DNA from: Atopobiaceae bacterium
Lineage (GTDB): Bacteria > Actinomycetota > Coriobacteriia > Coriobacteriales > Atopobiaceae
DNA length: 64,000 nucleotides
Direction: 5' to 3'
Assembly: GCA_017545665.1 (NCBI GenBank)
Contig: JAFWKQ010000062.1
Location: forward strand, 1 to 64,000
Shown one piece after another: positions 31,701 through 39,178 of this stretch. Numbering within the stretch: position 1 is the stretch's first letter; every line of letters begins with the position of its first letter. The translations under genes were made by a program, and so were the position numbers. The notes beneath the pieces were generated by a model. The model saw only the letters and a list, made by a program, of their open reading frames with translations. It searched no databases and was not told where the DNA came from.

Positions 31701-34342
31701 CCCAAAGGACCAACTGGAATGCATCGGTTTCTGGCAACATAAAGCCCGGCGACATTACCGTAGATTGGGATGAAGGTATTGGGGGGGACACAGACGGCAA
31801 GTATGCGTGTGTGGTTCGCGAGAAAGAGAGCGGCTATGGCGTCGTAATAGAGCTCACGCACACGCCGCAGGAAACCATCCAGGTCAAGAGCGTGATTAAG
31901 TGGTCCGACAACGATGACGCGGCGGGCAAGCGGCCTGCCAGCGTGACGGTTCACCTTTTGGCCGACAGCAGAGTAGTCGATTCGGTGGTGGCTGAGGCCA
32001 AGAACGGCTGGGCATGGGATTTGGGAGAGCGGCCAGCATATGTGGACGGCGAGGAAGTCTACTACAGCGTGGAAGAGGATCCGATCGAGGGATACGACAC
32101 CTACACCAAGGGGTTCGAGATAACCAATGTGCTCGGAGGTGCCAAGGTATCTACCGAGATCAGGGGCTTGGTACGCTGGATCGACCACGACAACGCCGAG
32201 AATACCCGTCCCCGAAACGTGACCATCAACCTGCTCAAGGATGGAAAGCAGGTTGACCAGCAGGTGGTTACCAAGGACGAAGGAGGCCATTGGATCATAG
32301 GCTTCGAGGTGCCAGGTGTCATTGGCGATGACGAGTACACCGTTACGGAGGATGCGGTACAAGGGTATACGACCGTGATTCGCACGCCAGAGGAGACGGG
32401 CGGCCTCTTCCTTGTGGCAAACATCTTCGAGGGCCATATACACGAAAAGAAGACCGTGTCGGGCGACATGATAAAACCCACGTGCACGCAAAAGGGCTTG
32501 CACAGGACGATTGAGTACTGCGAGGAGTGCAGCGAGATTTTCTCCGACGTGAAAGAGGACATCCCTGCGACTGGGCACGACTGGGACGCGTGGCATACGC
32601 TCATAGATGCCACGGAAGTCCATACAGGACTCGAGACAAGGTATTGCAAGAACGACAAGTCGCACACGCAGACCAGGATTGTTCCCAGGACTGGACATAA
32701 GCATACTCTTGTGCACGTAGCGAAAAAGGCGGCCACCTGTACCGAGGACGGCAACATCGAGTACTGGGCGTGCGTGGGCGGCGACGATCCCTGTGGCATG
32801 TGCTTTGAGGACAAGGACGCCACGAAGTGGATCCACCAAGAGGGAACCGTCATCCACGCGCTTGGCCACGAGTGGGGAGAGTGGGAGGTAACGCAGGAGC
32901 CCACCGAGCATACCTGGGGTGCCGAGCGTCGGGTATGCGCCCATAACCCGGCACACGTGATGGTCCGTACGATTCCCAAGAAGGCCCACGAACATGGCTT
33001 GGTGCACGTGGATGCCAAGCCGGCAACCTGCACGAAGGACGGCAACGTTGAGTACTGGCAGTGCACGGAGGGAACCGATCCCTGCAAGCTGTGCTTCCTG
33101 GACGCAGCGGGTACCGAATGGGTCCACCAAGAGGGCACCGTCGCTCATGCAACGGGGCACGATTGGGGCACATGGCGCATGACGAAGGCGCCCTCGGAAA
33201 GCGAGGAGGGTGAGGAAGTACGCGTTTGTCACAACGACCCATCGCATACGCAGACGCGCAAGATTCCCAAAGTTGGGCACGTGCACTCGCTCGTAAGGGT
33301 TGCGGCAAGGCCCGCCACTTGCACCGAGGACGGAAACATCGAGTACTGGAAGTGCGCGGGGGGCAATAGCCCCTGCGGATTGTGCTTCAAGGACGCCGGA
33401 GGCGTTGAATGGGTGCACGAGCAGGGCGTTGTTGTTCATGCGCTCGGTCACGAGTGGGGCGAGGCCACCTACGAGTGGAGTGACAACAACACCAAGGTAA
33501 CGGCTACGCATGTGTGTTTGCGCAATCCGTCCCACAAAGAGCAGGAGACGGTGACGGCAGGCAAGGTGGAGTACGTTCTGCCTACCTGTACGCAGGCGGG
33601 CAAGACGCTCGTCGTGTCGCATCCCTTTGAAAACAATGATTTTACGACACAGGCAAGGGAAGGTGCGGATGTGCCTGCGCTCGGCCACGACTGGGGTGAG
33701 TGGAAGGAAGCGAAGCCAGCCTCCGAGACCGAAGAGGGCGAGGAGACGCGCACGTGCGCCCGTTGTGGCGAGACCGAGACGCGTACCATACCCGCAAAGG
33801 TCGCCTATCGCTATGTTGGGGCTGACGGACAATCCTGGACGAAGGGTGGCACCGAGGCGTTGGAGTTCACATTCAAGCGCTCGTTCAAGGACGAGCTGAC
33901 GTTCGGTCTTGTCAAAGAGATTCAGATTGACGGCAAGGCAGTTCCGCAGAAGGGTGCCTCGGGCAAGGCGAACTATGAGGCGAGGGCGGGAAGCCTCGTG
34001 CTTGACCTACAGCCGCAGTATTTGGAAACGCTCTCTGTGGACGATCACAAGGTGACGGCGGTCTTTGAGGACGGGAGCGCCTCGGCCACATTCTCCGTAA
34101 AAGCCTCGTCTCAAAAGGACGAGAAGGATGGGGGTGATTCGGGGGACACGAAGGACAAGGGAAAGAAGACGGACGAACCTGATGGGAATGTCTTGCCCAC
34201 AGGCTCTACAACCTACGCGCAAGCCTCGAGAGCCAGCCTACCCAACACGGGCGATGCGTCTTACGTTGCTCCCTTGTCCGCTGCAGGCGCCATGGCACTC
34301 ACGGCATCGGCAGTGGCAAGGAGAAGACGCAAGACAAAGTGA
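22745..34342 (+). CDS. Giant LPNTG-anchored beta-helix protein with PI-PLC-like domain
   Basis: A 3865-residue wall protein. Signal segment 1-30; Pro/Glu-rich stalk to about 88. Six modules begin near residues 90, 388, 788, 1182, 1697 and 1942, each opening with a W-x-x-LQxxIxxA...G.TI.L.......IDLNGH line and followed by many GGGIYV/NTA.G-type beta-helix rungs, to about 2470. Residues about 2493-2865 form a phosphatidylinositol-phospholipase-C X-type domain (NEINLPGTHDSGT, EDGIRRLDIRLN, LYLCHGKDD), with both catalytic His candidates. Then an InlB-like repeat (about 2870-2950), Cna-B-type domains (2952-3230), four or more Cys/His-rich repeats with GHDWGEW lines (3232-3690), an X2-like domain (3688-3790) and LPNTGD plus TM and RRRRKTK. 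Likely a giant adhesin with lipase-like head; function inferred. Confidence 0.9.
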   Translation: MKRFRRIMCVLLSFILAFSMIPVDPKHGIAVESPSDAPATPTASEEPASERTKEKTPAGQPPNAPESDSAGAPAKTPANDGHEQAQKESSSWKALQKAIDDAENGTTIVLDADYTAAEDDAGLVVPADKSIVIDLAGHALERNLNAPSSDGYVIAVRGTLSVVDSTANAGTNGTGRIAGGRTQNGGGIYVEDGGSLSFEAGSITNNEADDGGGIYVASGASLRLAGGSIVGNAASGAGGGVAVAPGARAVSVEGAPVVRDNGGSGSGANVYLPDGFVLTVSGELLPGASLGVALETGTGALTNGYGANNGEADPALYFAAEDGLRVALNEGEAQVASVESGEPEQKEEGEALTTQGSATEPKNVDNKNASAKNVGSLPLKGAEETVQVSDWQGLQNAINEVGDGQTITLAGDVTAGDGNGSLAVQRPDVSFAIDLAGHTINRNLASKNEDNKGHVLDVYQGTLTIKDSSANKNGKISGGYDENGGGIVIGGDGHLRVESGIITGNSADNGGGIFVYGTLEMTGGSVVSNTGGDCGGIYNHGGTISLKNVNISSNHAVGAGGAGINNKGTATLEECVISSNVANAEGGGIYTNGDASLTATNCSFTQNATNYDGGGVCSYGATTLASCTLNENTAQASGGAIRVHGGTTTLDGTALTKNTAAEFGGGIYCNNEGVLKILSSSSIEENVAYKGGGGVFVASQTGEVQVGSGVVVSHNQANNIYLMGDRRLTVVDKLNSGTSIGVSLENLGGTFTTGFKDKNPDVDPGSVFVAEPGYSILKDGDGEARVVTSDWIVLQAQIEQAGNGATITLDRSWQAADENTALVIPANKSITIDLNGYTIDRHRSSYTDGGEVFTVLGTLGIVDSPVAKKGVVRGGYGAGGGFVVKDGGTLKLQGGTVTGNHAANGGGGVRVERGGTLNTYGGSISGNVSDADGGGVYNGGTFTNAVCTINSNTANGLGGGVYTSGPTTFNSGSVSSNTSNGSGGGICVDAGTLAVNKGTPPVSISSNVAKSGGGGGIYIRGDAQGARGTANLDTCEITGNSISDPDGNYGDGGGIYVQYDGSASLKDTTITGNNASNHGGGVYVGYSGSLSVLGAPQVTNNAAAIGKNILGDGDGPWLTIGGALVSGAHLDVLTGSPNKPITSGFTAQGCTIDYFTTNDVDHNQLEVREGELYLKQAEGGTRVTEWAQLQEAIKNAASGETIVLDANVTAMTAEGDKRLIVEDGKNITIDLNGKQLHRNADEPEGGDGRVLEVDGDSTLTIKDSIGTGYILGGYADDGGGIYIHEGSTVNLLGGAVMNNRATEDGGGIYVDGTLNTTGGAITRNIAGDNGGGIYAEDDGNLSMEKTVVSYNTSHNEGGGLDIRIENERTIKSCQFIGNKAEDDHGGGIYLSESSLLLTLQDCVVDNNLSDGGHEGGGIYVDDGRLIVNGGTISRNRAKNGGGIYNYECAIVLNGTTLLENTTYDEGKGAGIFNKGSCQTTGCAFNGNAAEGLGGGIYTEGDDYLTVTNCSFQNNESKESSGGAIYSHRATTLTSCTFTGNKAYVSGGALYIDCDTSIVGGTFEQNEAVSHGGAICAANDSTMRLDGSADHPISVTNNEGTSGGSGIFVAGGSHYLSMQGSVTVKDNVNDDFRMEGDKCIDVVGNLDGSQVRVTLERDTGVFTINYSNFESGVAPSTFFSAKAGYAVIPANEEAQIVASDWSFLQKMIDDAADGATIKLDRDWRAAPQDVALCVPAGKDITINLNGHTIDRARTEYAPGGEVFNVSGSLTVTDTSEGGTGKICGGHGDGGGVVVQGGGTLNFAGGNISGNKAKAGGGVCCSGTFAMTGGQITGNEASESAGGVWVANGSTLSVGGKPHIADNVASVGRNLYMASGVVMNVSPKLDGTARIDLVAESPTNALTLGLETSGSADVAKTVFSYDGAAERLEVCDGELWVIQPVSELTVDDWQALQNAINDEANRDKVIRLANDITATEHDNRLLLDGKSVIVDLNGHALNRNLDDDDEDGHVFELSNSSTLTIRDTAGTGRVTGGYAEHGGAINIHEGCTCNVEGGTFTGNRASEEGGAFFVYGTLYMSGGIITRNSTPSGGGIFVHENGTINLKNVVLVSNEANEWGGGAINNKGNATLTNCVITENWANNEGGAIYNGDKRLVVDGCTITQNSSSAGGGLCCYGTTTITNTTISNNYGDDYGGGLFTRGAVTINGGTIANNVGKSDGGGIYNLGGLITVTGTSFTGNSTEAGGGAVNNKGTATINSCELAGNHSNMEGGCIYASVDSGTTISGCTVKTNSAGKDGGAIAACGVMQIENSTITQNTTEAGGGGVYSYGDTTITNTSITENQAKGSGGALLARTRTLTLENVTATKNAANNLGGGLMVEGSSDAVVIKGNVVIKSNEGSGDVYLSDGKLLSVGGALENDTGTSSIGVRTQNGLGVVFTSGYAQYNPGKDPASHFVSNDGYKVYLEGNEASTKKDPIDANPFIDAGSQINGNIDQLTGFDWMSGLSGERRLNEINLPGTHDSGTKEVQGNLSTGKLAEYCELGGAALGFLLGSATLGIGGGLVFGLLGSDVLAEDINDYATKFAYCQTRYIDEQLEDGIRRLDIRLNTYYVEPGWPVRPKEDNGEDLYLCHGKDDTGGTYFAMDRRNGDEYLTFRKVLSWIKAFLEEHPTETIMINPQVESVDDVYDEAMARIRKHLREELATQINPSTGKPYLYMEDGVFGRKYSEYPELKNCRGQVVLECGEGEAEILGGLVKGVGLSGVESPEGDYEDNAPMKIRNLKKFFSDHGYNDLPRNAWEFIDYLYSVGLNGTDARTIPEITPLEIAEDVLEAMFGENGLVVDKAGKYIGLINMDGENAEYSKIVWSSNFFKSQERCKVTVKNGLENEIVETYTVEYGTVITIPECIFSNPSPEGKYFKTWEGKIDNSITGNTWNSDPGMTCGIIADTTFTALWDDEQHTPVSVLWRDGRNKDGLRPESLTIKVKDQDDVTFTQRTNWNASVSGNIKPGDITVDWDEGIGGDTDGKYACVVREKESGYGVVIELTHTPQETIQVKSVIKWSDNDDAAGKRPASVTVHLLADSRVVDSVVAEAKNGWAWDLGERPAYVDGEEVYYSVEEDPIEGYDTYTKGFEITNVLGGAKVSTEIRGLVRWIDHDNAENTRPRNVTINLLKDGKQVDQQVVTKDEGGHWIIGFEVPGVIGDDEYTVTEDAVQGYTTVIRTPEETGGLFLVANIFEGHIHEKKTVSGDMIKPTCTQKGLHRTIEYCEECSEIFSDVKEDIPATGHDWDAWHTLIDATEVHTGLETRYCKNDKSHTQTRIVPRTGHKHTLVHVAKKAATCTEDGNIEYWACVGGDDPCGMCFEDKDATKWIHQEGTVIHALGHEWGEWEVTQEPTEHTWGAERRVCAHNPAHVMVRTIPKKAHEHGLVHVDAKPATCTKDGNVEYWQCTEGTDPCKLCFLDAAGTEWVHQEGTVAHATGHDWGTWRMTKAPSESEEGEEVRVCHNDPSHTQTRKIPKVGHVHSLVRVAARPATCTEDGNIEYWKCAGGNSPCGLCFKDAGGVEWVHEQGVVVHALGHEWGEATYEWSDNNTKVTATHVCLRNPSHKEQETVTAGKVEYVLPTCTQAGKTLVVSHPFENNDFTTQAREGADVPALGHDWGEWKEAKPASETEEGEETRTCARCGETETRTIPAKVAYRYVGADGQSWTKGGTEALEFTFKRSFKDELTFGLVKEIQIDGKAVPQKGASGKANYEARAGSLVLDLQPQYLETLSVDDHKVTAVFEDGSASATFSVKASSQKDEKDGGDSGDTKDKGKKTDEPDGNVLPTGSTTYAQASRASLPNTGDASYVAPLSAAGAMALTASAVARRRRKTK

Positions 34343-34474
34343 CACTTGGATGAGACGTCGATAACCGTTGGCATGCCTTTGGCTTGCTTGCGTGGCTAGA
34401 ATATCGCAAAATGTAGACACCTTTAAATGATATGCGCCATAGCTGCGCATATGGTGATAGAGAGGTCTGTTGCA

Positions 34475-37027
34475 ATGACCAAGACGCATCGTAGCCAAGC
34501 CGAAGAGGATCAGCGCTGGGCCATGTACTATGATTACATGACAGGCCTGCCGAGCATGACCTACTTCTTCGAGTTGGCCGAGGCGGGATGCAAGAGGATG
34601 CGAGGGCAACAGGTTGACTCGTCCATTCTCATCTTCAATCTAACCGACCTTAAGAGCTTCAACCGTTGGCATGGTTTTGCCGAGGGCAACCGACTCATCT
34701 GTGCGGTGGCCGACATTCTGGCAGAGGAGTTTGGCCAGAAGGGCTGTGCCCGCTTTGCGCAGGATCACTTTGCCGCGTTTGCGCCGGAGGAGGGGCTGCG
34801 CGAGCGTCTTGATGTCGTTATGGGGAAGTGTGGCGCTACCAATGGTGGCAAGACCCTTCCCATAAGAATCGGCATCTACCCAAATCGGCTTGAGTCGGTG
34901 GACATCGCTACGGCATGCGACCGCGCAAAGCTGGCGGCAAACGAGTGGAAGTGGCGCAAGGAGTCTTACTATTCTTTCTTCGATATGCATATGTTGGAAG
35001 AGGAACGGAGTCGTCAGGCGATTATCGACAACCTGGATCGGGCGATTGACGAAGGTTGGATTCAGGTGTACTACCAACCCATCGTACGTTCGACTAATGG
35101 CAAAGTCTGTGACGTGGAGGCGCTGGCCCGCTGGCACGACCCAGTACGCGGAATGCTCATGCCGTCGGCATTTATCCCCGTATTGGAAGAGGCCATGCTC
35201 ATACACAAGTTGGATCTGTGCGTGGTAAGACAGGTTCTGCATCACATAAAGGCCAACGAGGAATTGGGTAACAAGAGTGTGCCCGCATCCATCAACTTCT
35301 CGCGCATAGATTTTGATGCCTACGATCTTGTGGAGGAGATCTGCACTCTGGTGGACGAGGCAGGGGTCGACCGCAAGCTTCTTAATATCGAGATCACCGA
35401 AAGCGTCGTGGGACGGGACTTCAAGTTCATGAGAGAGCAGATCGATCGCCTGCGTGCCCAGGGATTCAGGGTGTGGATGGATGATTTTGGGAGTGGCTAT
35501 TCCTCGTTGGAGGTCTTGCAAAGCCTGAAGTTTGACCTCATTAAGTTTGACATGGGGTTCATGAGACGCCTTGACGAGGGGGAGGAGGGAAAGATCATCC
35601 TCACCGAGATGATGAAGATGGCCACCTCCCTGGGTGTCGATACCGTATGCGAGGGTGTGGAGACGAGCGATCAGGTTCGTTTCCTTCAGGAAATTGGGTG
35701 TTCGAAACTGCAGGGGTACCATTTCATGAGACCCGTTCCGCCCAAGAAGATCATAGAGAAGTACACAAAGCTCATTCCGGATGGGTTTGAGGAGCCACGG
35801 GAGGCCGACTACTACGACATCATGGGAAAGGTAAACCTCTTTGACCTCTCGTTTTTGGCCAACATGGATGACAGCGTTGCTAAGAACACCTTCGACACGG
35901 TGCCCATGGGCATTATGGAACTAAACAGCAGCGGGGACGTTGCGAAGTTCGTACGCAGCAATCAGTCGTTCCGCGATTTTATGAAGCGTGCCTTCTCGAT
36001 TGACCTCTCTAATCCCGACAAGGAGTATCCGGTGCCGGAGGAGGGCCTTGGCTCTGGGTTTATGAGGGCGTTCGAGCAGAGTCGAAGTGGCGATAACCGT
36101 GCGTTTGTGGACGAGACGCTGGAAGACGGCAGCATTGCACGCTCCTTCCTCAGGGGAATCGGAAAGAATCCCGTAAATGGATGCGAGTCCGTTGCCGTTG
36201 CCGTGCTTTCAATCACCGAGCCCGATGAAAGCACGACCTATGCGGAGATAGCTGGCGCCTTGGCTGCCGACTATTACAACATCTATCTCATCGACTCGGA
36301 GACGAACGATTACATCGAATACTCCTCCAGGGTTGGCTATGATGAGATGTCTTTGGAGCGCCATGGCGGGGACTTCTTTGAATCGGCAAGAAACGATGCC
36401 ATGACACGCATATACCAAGCGGACAGGAAGGCGTTTTCGGAGCTATTCACCAAGGAGAACGTGCTAAAAGACTTGGATGCCCAAGGTGTGTTTACGACGA
36501 CGTATCGCCTTATAGACACCGGAACGCCCGTGTACGTAAACATGAAGATCACCAGAATGCCAGGTGGCAACCACCTGATTTTGGGTGTTAGCAACGTCGA
36601 CGCACGCATGCGGCAGCTGGAAGAGCAGAAGCGCCTGCGGCGAGAGGCGAAGTCATTGGGAAGAATCGCCGCGCTCTCTCCGGACTACATCGTCTTGTAT
36701 ACGGTTAATCCCGAAACGGGGCACTACACGCAGTACAGTCCGTCCAAGGGATTTGAGGACTTTGACCTGGCAAGTCATGGAGACGATTTCTTTGGTGACG
36801 TGAGGCGGGATGCGACCAAGGCCATTGACCCTCGAGACATGGAAAGACATTTGCGTGTGATGACGAAGGAGCACATGATTGAGGAAATAAGGGAAAAGGG
36901 ATACTTTACCCATAGCTATCGACTGTTGATAGGCGGAGCTCCTAGGCCGGCAAGCCTTAAGGCCGCAATGGTTCACGAGGATGGCACGGACCTTATTATC
37001 CTTGGCGTTACCTATAGCGAGGGATAG
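34475..37027 (+). CDS. EAL phosphodiesterase with degenerate GGDEF and two PAS-like domains
   Basis: An 850-residue soluble protein. Residues about 20-165 are a GGDEF fold whose motif is replaced by AQDHF, so not a cyclase. EAL domain about 185-430 with EALARWHDP, the Asn of INFSRIDF, EITES, DDFGSGYSSLE, IKFDMGFM and EGVETSDQ, so an active c-di-GMP phosphodiesterase is expected. After a linker (about 470-590) two PAS-like units follow, each with a Y.EYSS/YTQYSP strand, (R/S)HGxDFF and a LxGVxxxD end (about 598-715 and 733-850). The ATG at 34475 is preferred over in-frame ATGs upstream because AGAGAGG lies 9 nt before it. Placing sensors C-terminal to EAL is unusual. A decayed relative lies at 21511-22620. 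Confidence 0.85.
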   Translation: MTKTHRSQAEEDQRWAMYYDYMTGLPSMTYFFELAEAGCKRMRGQQVDSSILIFNLTDLKSFNRWHGFAEGNRLICAVADILAEEFGQKGCARFAQDHFAAFAPEEGLRERLDVVMGKCGATNGGKTLPIRIGIYPNRLESVDIATACDRAKLAANEWKWRKESYYSFFDMHMLEEERSRQAIIDNLDRAIDEGWIQVYYQPIVRSTNGKVCDVEALARWHDPVRGMLMPSAFIPVLEEAMLIHKLDLCVVRQVLHHIKANEELGNKSVPASINFSRIDFDAYDLVEEICTLVDEAGVDRKLLNIEITESVVGRDFKFMREQIDRLRAQGFRVWMDDFGSGYSSLEVLQSLKFDLIKFDMGFMRRLDEGEEGKIILTEMMKMATSLGVDTVCEGVETSDQVRFLQEIGCSKLQGYHFMRPVPPKKIIEKYTKLIPDGFEEPREADYYDIMGKVNLFDLSFLANMDDSVAKNTFDTVPMGIMELNSSGDVAKFVRSNQSFRDFMKRAFSIDLSNPDKEYPVPEEGLGSGFMRAFEQSRSGDNRAFVDETLEDGSIARSFLRGIGKNPVNGCESVAVAVLSITEPDESTTYAEIAGALAADYYNIYLIDSETNDYIEYSSRVGYDEMSLERHGGDFFESARNDAMTRIYQADRKAFSELFTKENVLKDLDAQGVFTTTYRLIDTGTPVYVNMKITRMPGGNHLILGVSNVDARMRQLEEQKRLRREAKSLGRIAALSPDYIVLYTVNPETGHYTQYSPSKGFEDFDLASHGDDFFGDVRRDATKAIDPRDMERHLRVMTKEHMIEEIREKGYFTHSYRLLIGGAPRPASLKAAMVHEDGTDLIILGVTYSEG

Positions 37028-37104
37028 GCACAATATCGGACGACCTTCGCGTGGTGCATGCATTACGCGAATCTTGCCAAGGGGCCCAATTATGGATCTC
37101 AAGA

Positions 37105-37872
37105 TTACGGAATGCGGAGGCCGCCTATTCCAATGACGTCGTGCACGCGAATCGGATCGTGTACGCCTTTGGGATGTACGAGCATGCTGCCGCCCGCACT
37201 CACCACAACCTGATCTCCCGCAGCAGAAAGCGTCTCGTCGGTAACGAGGATCTGTCCGCCCTTGGTGAAGCCCTCCACGCGTGAAGCAAGATTCATGTTG
37301 CGTCCGATGACGTCGTATTTCATGCGAGTCTCGGAGCCAATGCTGCCCACGATCGCCTCTCCTGTGTGTATGCCGATTCCCATCTGGACGCTCGGATAGC
37401 CCTCGGAACGATTCCACTCGTTCACCGTTGCCATGCGTCGCTGCATGGCAACGGCGCTATAGATGGCATCCATCGCTGCGTCGGGATTTTCGAGAGGCGC
37501 ACCGAAGACGCACACTATGGCGTCGCCTGCGAATTCCAAGATGTTGCCTTTCCACCCGTCGACGATCGTTATCATGTCGGCCAAATAGTGGTTGAGCAGG
37601 CGGATGTATGCCTCTGGCTCCATCTGTTCGGAGAGCTCGGTCGAGTTCCTAAGGTCGGTGAACATCATAGTCACCTCGCGCCGCTCGCCGGCTATTGTTG
37701 CGTTCGTAGAAGATGCAATCTCGCCCATAACCTCAGCGGTCACATAGCGGGCCATCGTAAGGCGAAACGTCCTCTCGTTCTCTTCAATGGTACTCTTCAG
37801 GCTCGCAACCTCTTGCTCGAGTTCAGCTATACGTTGCTCATTAGCATTGCGTGCATTTTTGGCGTTGCTCAT
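37105..37872 (-). CDS. Class III adenylate/guanylate cyclase
   Basis: A 255-residue soluble cyclase. An N-terminal coiled coil (about 10-35) leads into the class III catalytic domain: FTDLRNSTELSE with the first metal Asp, NILEFAGDAIVCVFGAP with the second, and MKYDVIGRNMNLASRVEG with the transition-state Asn and Arg. The Asp of YDVIG fits adenine recognition, so cAMP is the more likely product, but this is inference. The ATG overlaps the preceding stop by 4 nt, so it is translated with the metallo-hydrolase gene upstream. Last gene of a four-gene operon that also encodes two cyclic-nucleotide receptors. Confidence 0.88.
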   Translation of the reverse strand: MSNAKNARNANEQRIAELEQEVASLKSTIEENERTFRLTMARYVTAEVMGEIASSTNATIAGERREVTMMFTDLRNSTELSEQMEPEAYIRLLNHYLADMITIVDGWKGNILEFAGDAIVCVFGAPLENPDAAMDAIYSAVAMQRRMATVNEWNRSEGYPSVQMGIGIHTGEAIVGSIGSETRMKYDVIGRNMNLASRVEGFTKGGQILVTDETLSAAGDQVVVSAGGSMLVHPKGVHDPIRVHDVIGIGGLRIP

Positions 37873-38669
37873 AGCTCGATCATCTCTCCTTCGCGTGCGA
37901 ATCGAATCTTGGGGTGACTCAATGCTCGCTCGCGGGAAAGAAGCGTGGAGTCGGTGCTATGCGGGTCGTGATGCACGATGAGCATATGCCGTGCCCCACA
38001 ACGATTCATGAGCGCTACGCCCTCGTCCGGCGTCGAATGCCCGAAGGAACGATGCGACTCGTATTGTTCGTTGCTGTACTGACCGTCGTAGAGTACCAGG
38101 TCGGCATTGCGAGAGAACTCGGCGAGCCGCATGGAGGCTTCCTCGCCGTGCTCGAAGTCCGTTGCATACACCAACGTCTTTTGCGCGTAGCGTACTTTTA
38201 TGAGGAGACAGGTGCCAGGATGGCTCCCTTGCTCGGTTTCCACAGTTACGTCGCCAATGCGCATATTCTTGGGCAGTACGTCGATTTGCAGGTTGCCCTT
38301 GTAGTCGCTAAGCCTTATGGGCCAAAGGGGAGGGGAGTATAGGCGCTCGATTGCCGTACGGGCGCACTCTGCATCGCTTGCGGGCACAAACAGCTTGGTC
38401 GTTGCGCCAGACAAACCGATTCTTTCGTACATGCCAAGACCAAGTAGGTGATCTGCATGCAAATGGCTCAAAAGGATTACGGGATCACGCTCAAACGAGC
38501 CGGGAGCGCCCATCAGACCAGTTCCGGCATCGAGGAATATGCTTTCGCCGCCTACTTCCACGAGGTAGCAAGACGTGTTTCCGCCAAAGGTCGCATAGTC
38601 GTTGCCGCAAACGGGTGCGGACCCCCTCGTTCCCAGTACGGTAATGCGCATGTGCCGAAATCGCTCCAT
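37869..38669 (-). CDS. MBL-fold metallo-hydrolase, candidate cyclic-nucleotide phosphodiesterase
   Basis: A 266-residue metallo-beta-lactamase-fold protein of the COG1235/PhnP-like type. GTRGSAPVCG..YATFGGNTSCYLVE (8-35) is the usual entry strand; LSHLHADHLLGLG gives the HxHxDH zinc site (about 67-79), GSHPGTC the next His, YATDFEHG the bridging Asp, and IVHHDP the last His. Relatives include phosphodiesterases and tRNase-Z-like enzymes. Its position between two cyclic-nucleotide-binding proteins and the cyclase makes a cyclic-nucleotide phosphodiesterase role attractive (inference). AGGAG precedes the ATG at 38669 by 9 nt. Confidence 0.82.
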   Translation of the reverse strand: MERFRHMRITVLGTRGSAPVCGNDYATFGGNTSCYLVEVGGESIFLDAGTGLMGAPGSFERDPVILLSHLHADHLLGLGMYERIGLSGATTKLFVPASDAECARTAIERLYSPPLWPIRLSDYKGNLQIDVLPKNMRIGDVTVETEQGSHPGTCLLIKVRYAQKTLVYATDFEHGEEASMRLAEFSRNADLVLYDGQYSNEQYESHRSFGHSTPDEGVALMNRCGARHMLIVHHDPHSTDSTLLSRERALSHPKIRFAREGEMIEL

Positions 38670-38681
38670 ACCAAATGACTC

Positions 38682-39164
38682 CTAAGAGCGGGAGAGGTCG
38701 TTCTTCTCGGAACGTCTGGCAAAGCGCAGCATGTTCGTGAGCTTGCTCACGAGGGATGAGCTCTTCCTCTCGCCGGCGTTCTCTGCCTCGATGGCGTCGT
38801 GAACCGCCTTGCGAGCTTCCATGTAGCGCTCGTTCGTCTCGCGCAATCTTTCGCTAAGCGACCGCATGATGGCTAGCACCGTCTCGGGATTGTCCTCAAA
38901 GAAGCTGGAGAACTCGTTGCTTTCAATCTCATCCAACGTGGTGTTTTCCTCCAGCGAAACGGCGGTGGCGCTGCGAGGATAGCATTCGGCAAGCCCCATC
39001 TCACCAAAGTACTCGCCCTTTCCAAGCGTGGCCAAAAGGCGTGCGTTCGTCGAACCGTAGCCTGCATAGATTCCCACGGAACCGGATTCTATTTGGTACA
39101 TGGTGAGGGCAAACTCCCCCTCGCGGAAGATGACTTCGTCGCATCCAAAAGCCAGCTGTTTCAT
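38682..39164 (-). CDS. Stand-alone cyclic-nucleotide-binding protein 2
   Basis: A 160-residue protein made of a CNB domain (about 1-115) and a helical, basic tail. The phosphate-binding cassette reads YFGEMGLAECYPRSATAVSLEE, with the canonical Gly-Glu and Arg-Ser-Ala. No DNA-binding HTH, kinase or TM follows, unlike CRP/FNR regulators. The ATG at 39164 has AGGGAGGG 6 nt upstream, 14 nt after the stop of the first CNB gene. Likely a cyclic-nucleotide receptor that acts through protein contacts (inference). Confidence 0.85.
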   Translation of the reverse strand: MKQLAFGCDEVIFREGEFALTMYQIESGSVGIYAGYGSTNARLLATLGKGEYFGEMGLAECYPRSATAVSLEENTTLDEIESNEFSSFFEDNPETVLAIMRSLSERLRETNERYMEARKAVHDAIEAENAGERKSSSLVSKLTNMLRFARRSEKNDLSRS

Positions 39165-39178
39165 TGGTCTGCCCTCCC

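Noticed and set aside
31580..33832. A 750-codon frame on the minus strand and several shorter ones inside the giant gene
   Set aside because: Antisense shadows of the Cna-B and Cys/His-rich repeat region; no start with ribosome site and no family pattern.
37046..37071. Terminator between the EAL gene and the cyclase (TTCGCGT/ACGCGAA)
   Set aside because: Only 7 bp of stem with a 12-nt loop and no T run in either direction; too weak to call.
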